This document shows, in pieces, positions 60,818 to 64,000 of a stretch of DNA of 64,000 nt; position 1 is the stretch's first letter; every line of letters begins with the position of its first letter. Origin of the DNA: Candidatus Avelusimicrobium luingense (GTDB lineage Bacteria > Elusimicrobiota > Elusimicrobia > Elusimicrobiales > Elusimicrobiaceae); the NCBI GenBank assembly GCA_900315845.1, contig OOHK01000001.1, positions 124,001-188,000 on the forward strand. Direction: 5' to 3'. The translations under genes were made by a program, and so were the position numbers. The notes below the pieces were generated by a model that was not told the DNA's origin, did not search any database, and saw only the letters and a program-made list of their open reading frames with translations.

Positions 60818-62470
60818 TTACACCCGTACCTCGCCCATTTTCTTAAGCACTTGCATACCAATGCCAATCCAGATGATACAGAATAAAAATACGAAAATTC
60901 CAACCGGACTTGCATAGAATGAAATCATCTGTGTCGGGTTGAAAATGAACATTACCAGCATCATCACAAACGGCATTACACTGACCACAATAGATTGGAT
61001 TTTCTGTTGGGCCGTCATGGCCTGTAATTTTTCTTCCAATTTACTTTCTTCGCGAATATTTTCAACCAAGCGAGAGAAAATAACGGTTAAGTTTCCCCCC
61101 ACTTGCCGTTGAATAATAATGGCTTTAACAATATAAGAAAGCATACGGCTTTCTACCCGTTCAGTTAATCCGTCTAATGCTTTTTCAAAAGGAGTACCTA
61201 ATTGGTAGTTTTTAACTACTAATCCGAATTCGTCGGCAATCGGCGGTTGCATATCGCGGCTGACCAGTTCAAACCCTTGCACAATATCCATACCCGAACG
61301 AAGCGAGTTAGACAGCAAAATTAAAGAATCCATCAGTTGGGCATTGATTTTGCGCCCGCGGCTCTTTTTCAAAGCGTCCAATACTGCCATCGGCATACGG
61401 ATACTGACAACCCCACCCATAAATACCACGAGTAAAAAGACAAATACACCCAAAAATCCGCCCACGATTAAGCCCATAAACAACCCACCGATAGCAAATA
61501 AGGCAATCGTACCAAAAACAATATATTTAATATCAATAGTTACAAATTGGCGGTTAAAATCTTCGGCCCAGACCGTACTTTTCTGCTTATATTCTGCCCA
61601 AACGGCTAAAATGTTATCGCGTTTATTTTCCAGTAATAAAAATACCGCAAACCCGGCTAACACCGCCCCAAACAATGTCATCAAGAGTCTGGCCGAACGT
61701 TCCCTGGCATTAGAGTTGTAAATTTTAGGATCCGGCGGATAGGTAGGAATAGCCGTATTAAAGAATTGACTAAATAAATGGTTGGCTAATGTGACTACGG
61801 CCATGACCGATTTACGATATTTGTCTTCACGTTGCGAAATCGGGCTGGAAAACGATTCAATTGTACTGAAAAATTCGCTATTGATTAACTCAAAAGTGGC
61901 TAACATGGAACGAGCCCGTCCGTCCATGCTGTCTTTCATAACAAGCAGTTGCGTACCGCGCAGTAAATCTTTATTTAAAAAGTCTAATGCACGCACTAAA
62001 TTCAGGCGGTTCCCCACATACCCGCGGGAAAGTTGATCTAACACGACCGGTTGGCTGGGATCTAATGATTTATCGGCCCGGTCTAAAAATAAATAGACGT
62101 TAGAAAATGCTTGCCGCCACAAATCCACTTCACTAGACGTTCCTTCCCCGGGTGTATAGACTACTTTGTTGGAATCCATACGAGTTAATTCTTCTTCAAA
62201 CCATTTGGGAATTTTGCATTGTCCGTTTCTGCAACCGGCAGGCAACGGCCCGCATTTTGCAATGGGCGGCATGGGATATACTTTTTTATCATTGGCCAAA
62301 TGCACATCAAAAATTTCAGCCAAAATACTCATTTTTTCCCGAGCGCATTGAATGCGATCGCGATCTTTAGTAGACAAGGCTTTACCATACCCCTGTCCGG
62401 CAGTTCCTACAAGAGTAACTGCCACGAGTACACATAAGATAAAAAAGTGAAATTTCTTTATCATAATCAT
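60818..62470 (-). CDS. tadB: TadB-type platform protein with an N-terminal extracytoplasmic domain (550 aa)
   Basis: The start at 62470 shares one base with the tadA stop (TAATG). Typical TadB proteins are about 300 aa. Here the T2SSF region (GRKINAQLMDSLILLSNSLRSGMDIVQGFELVSRD and the ENIREESKLEEKLQAMTAQ stretch) begins only near residue 375. The first 260 residues start with a signal-like [25 protein letters not shown] and contain CAREKM and CGPLPAGCRNGQC, so they are likely outside the cytoplasm. A helix at about residues 265-290 then connects to the platform. This is a fusion of a novel ectodomain to TadB. Confidence 0.9.
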   Translation of the reverse strand: MIMIKKFHFFILCVLVAVTLVGTAGQGYGKALSTKDRDRIQCAREKMSILAEIFDVHLANDKKVYPMPPIAKCGPLPAGCRNGQCKIPKWFEEELTRMDSNKVVYTPGEGTSSEVDLWRQAFSNVYLFLDRADKSLDPSQPVVLDQLSRGYVGNRLNLVRALDFLNKDLLRGTQLLVMKDSMDGRARSMLATFELINSEFFSTIESFSSPISQREDKYRKSVMAVVTLANHLFSQFFNTAIPTYPPDPKIYNSNARERSARLLMTLFGAVLAGFAVFLLLENKRDNILAVWAEYKQKSTVWAEDFNRQFVTIDIKYIVFGTIALFAIGGLFMGLIVGGFLGVFVFLLVVFMGGVVSIRMPMAVLDALKKSRGRKINAQLMDSLILLSNSLRSGMDIVQGFELVSRDMQPPIADEFGLVVKNYQLGTPFEKALDGLTERVESRMLSYIVKAIIIQRQVGGNLTVIFSRLVENIREESKLEEKLQAMTAQQKIQSIVVSVMPFVMMLVMFIFNPTQMISFYASPVGIFVFLFCIIWIGIGMQVLKKMGEVRV

Positions 62471-64000
62471 TAAGCCTGTGGAGCAGCCGGCGGAGCAGGC
62501 GGCACGGCGGGCGGTTCAGGAGCAGTCTCCTTACTTGCTTTTGCCTGTTGTAATTGTTGCACCGCATGTAAATCAGGCTCGCCGTTTTCATCTAACGGAA
62601 CGGCGCCATGCTTAAATACGGCTTCGTCTATCGGTTGTCCTTTGGCTGCAAATTCTTCATAGAAAGTCGGGAGGTTACCCGTCGGGGCAAATACCCCTTG
62701 TACTTTCCCGTTTTCATCTACCCCGGTCTGCACATAGCGGAACAAATCGGTAGATTGGATTTGTCCGTCTTTTTGTCCATGCATCTCGGTAATGTAGGTG
62801 ACTTTACGCGAACCATCCGAGAAACGCGACAATTGAACGATCATATTGACCGCCGATGAAATCATTTCGCGGATAGCAAAAATCGGCAAATCGGCCCCTG
62901 TCTGCATGCACATCGCTTCCAAACGGGATAATCCGTCGCGCGGCGTGTTGGCGTGAATAGTCGTAAGTGACCCTTCGTGACCGGTGTTCATGGCTTGTAA
63001 CATGTCTAACGCTTCGCCACCGCGGCACTCCCCGACTACAATACGGTCAGGACGCATACGCAAACAGTTTTTAACTAAATCTTGAATCGTTACCGCCCCT
63101 TTTCCTTCTACGTTTGGCGGACGGCTTTCCAGCGATACCCAGTGCGGTTGTTGCAACCGAAGTTCCGCGGTATCTTCTACCGTAATGATACGTTCATCAT
63201 CGGCAATATAACCGGAAATAGCATTTAAGAAAGTGGTTTTACCGGTACCGGTACCACCGCAAACAATAATGTTTTTGCGGATTTTAACGCATTTCTTAAT
63301 AAATTCCATACATTCCGGACTAATCGTACCGAAACGGTAGTAATCTTCCGGGCCGAACGGTTTAGTGGAGAAACGACGAATAGTAAGCGTCGGGCCGGAA
63401 ACAGCGAGCGGCGCAATAATGGCGTTAACACGGGAGCCGTCTTTCAAACGGGCGTCCACGAGCGGCACAGATTCGTCAATACGGCGACCTAAAGGAGCCA
63501 CGATACGTTTAATAACCTGTACCACCTGTTCGTTATTTCTAAATTTGTATTTGGTTAAGGTCAACTTACCTTTTTGTTCGATAAAAATCTTATCAAAGGC
63601 GTTGACCATGATTTCGGTAACAGCCGGGTCGCGCATTAAGACTTCCAGCGGCCCTAACCCTAAAATTTCATCTAGCAATTCCGAAGAAAAACGTTCCCGC
63701 TGTTCGCGCGAAAACTGTAAGTTAGGTTGTTTTTGCAAGATATCATCCACAATGGCGGCCACCCGTTTACGGGTTTGCGCGCTGGCGGCACTTTCGTCGC
63801 TAATAGCGATATGTTCAATTTCCAAGGTGCGCACCACGTCTTTGTGAATTTTCTGTTTCAAATCGTCCCAAAATGACAGTTGAGTCTTAGCCCCGGGGTC
63901 ATCATCGGCAATATGGCTGACGGAAACAGTATCTTTGCCATCATTAAACAACACCGGCGACCAAATTTCTTTAGACGCTTGGGCAAATTCTTCGTCGCTA
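62470..64000 (-). CDS. tadA: TadA-type secretion ATPase, N-terminus beyond the right edge
   Basis: The frame is open to base 64000, so the start is outside the window. Internal TTG/GTG codons near 63954 are not convincing starts, because coding sequence continues beyond them ([13 protein letters not shown]). CpaF/TadA-type features are present: [23 protein letters not shown], Walker [10 protein letters not shown], the Asp box [27 protein letters not shown] (Walker B) and [15 protein letters not shown] (His box). The C-terminal 60 residues are an Ala/Pro/Gln-rich tail. It powers pilus assembly. The gene overlaps tadB by one base. Confidence 0.95.
   Translation of the reverse strand, partial: SDEEFAQASKEIWSPVLFNDGKDTVSVSHIADDDPGAKTQLSFWDDLKQKIHKDVVRTLEIEHIAISDESAASAQTRKRVAAIVDDILQKQPNLQFSREQRERFSSELLDEILGLGPLEVLMRDPAVTEIMVNAFDKIFIEQKGKLTLTKYKFRNNEQVVQVIKRIVAPLGRRIDESVPLVDARLKDGSRVNAIIAPLAVSGPTLTIRRFSTKPFGPEDYYRFGTISPECMEFIKKCVKIRKNIIVCGGTGTGKTTFLNAISGYIADDERIITVEDTAELRLQQPHWVSLESRPPNVEGKGAVTIQDLVKNCLRMRPDRIVVGECRGGEALDMLQAMNTGHEGSLTTIHANTPRDGLSRLEAMCMQTGADLPIFAIREMISSAVNMIVQLSRFSDGSRKVTYITEMHGQKDGQIQSTDLFRYVQTGVDENGKVQGVFAPTGNLPTFYEEFAAKGQPIDEAVFKHGAVPLDENGEPDLHAVQQLQQAKASKETAPEPPAVPPAPPAAPQA

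Overview
The window looks like chromosome from a Gram-negative, probably gut-type Elusimicrobiota bacterium (inference). Grounds: at least five isolated type IV pilin-like genes with a near-identical GFTLIELLVVVLIIG N-terminus, an outer-membrane beta-barrel, lipoproteins, and a divergent Tad/Flp-type secretion locus. There is no rRNA, no CRISPR array, no intact prophage or IS element, and no gene-free stretch longer than about 300 bases.

Layout. 1-5.5 kb: the N-terminal part of a DnaJ-family gene (cut by the left edge), tRNA-Asn, a pilin, a His/Pro-rich lipoprotein, a TrkH-type K+ transporter, rimO and a GDSL esterase. 5.5-9.1 kb: cdd and galE, then a roughly 2 kb insert. The insert carries a secreted metzincin-like protease and a decayed fragment of a phage-type polyvalent protein. 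It is bounded by an imperfect 71-bp duplication of the galE 3' end. 9.1-15.2 kb: a flavin reductase, a LexA-type repressor, a pilin, a membrane-anchored CBM48-like protein, tRNA-Gly(CCC), the CCA-adding enzyme and an acyl-CoA synthetase. 15.2-20.2 kb: an oppDF-peptidase-oppBC operon with no binding protein. 20.2-37.6 kb: housekeeping genes, including metK, mtnP, efp (with an unusual tip loop), two tandem M24 peptidases, dacB, a MATE pump, a cold-shock protein, glutamate formimidoyltransferase and rsmA, with three more pilins.

37.6-64 kb, all on the minus strand, is the most distinctive region. From the right edge inward it encodes TadA (partial), a TadB with a large N-terminal extracytoplasmic domain, TadC, two TPR proteins sharing a C-terminal module, a HAMP receptor without a kinase, a DUF3566-like membrane protein and a CPYG thioredoxin-fold protein. 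These are followed by a histidine kinase, a REC-kinase hybrid and a NarL-type regulator, then a 58-aa Flp pilin and two TadE/TadG-like proteins. Next come six membrane-anchored proteins of unknown function. Several of them are low-complexity and clearly related to each other, and two are cysteine-rich (515 and 1257 aa). Two strong sigma70-type promoters split this last block. I read it as an envelope-spanning Tad-type machine with its own redox, signalling and novel structural subunits. The function of the six proteins is unknown, and the secretin, CpaB, TadZ and prepilin peptidase are not in the window.

Two genome-wide habits are visible. Genes with a normal AGGAGG site coexist with genes whose -10 box lies only 6-8 nt from the ATG and which have no Shine-Dalgarno sequence, suggesting leaderless mRNAs. 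Most transcription units end in clear hairpin terminators.
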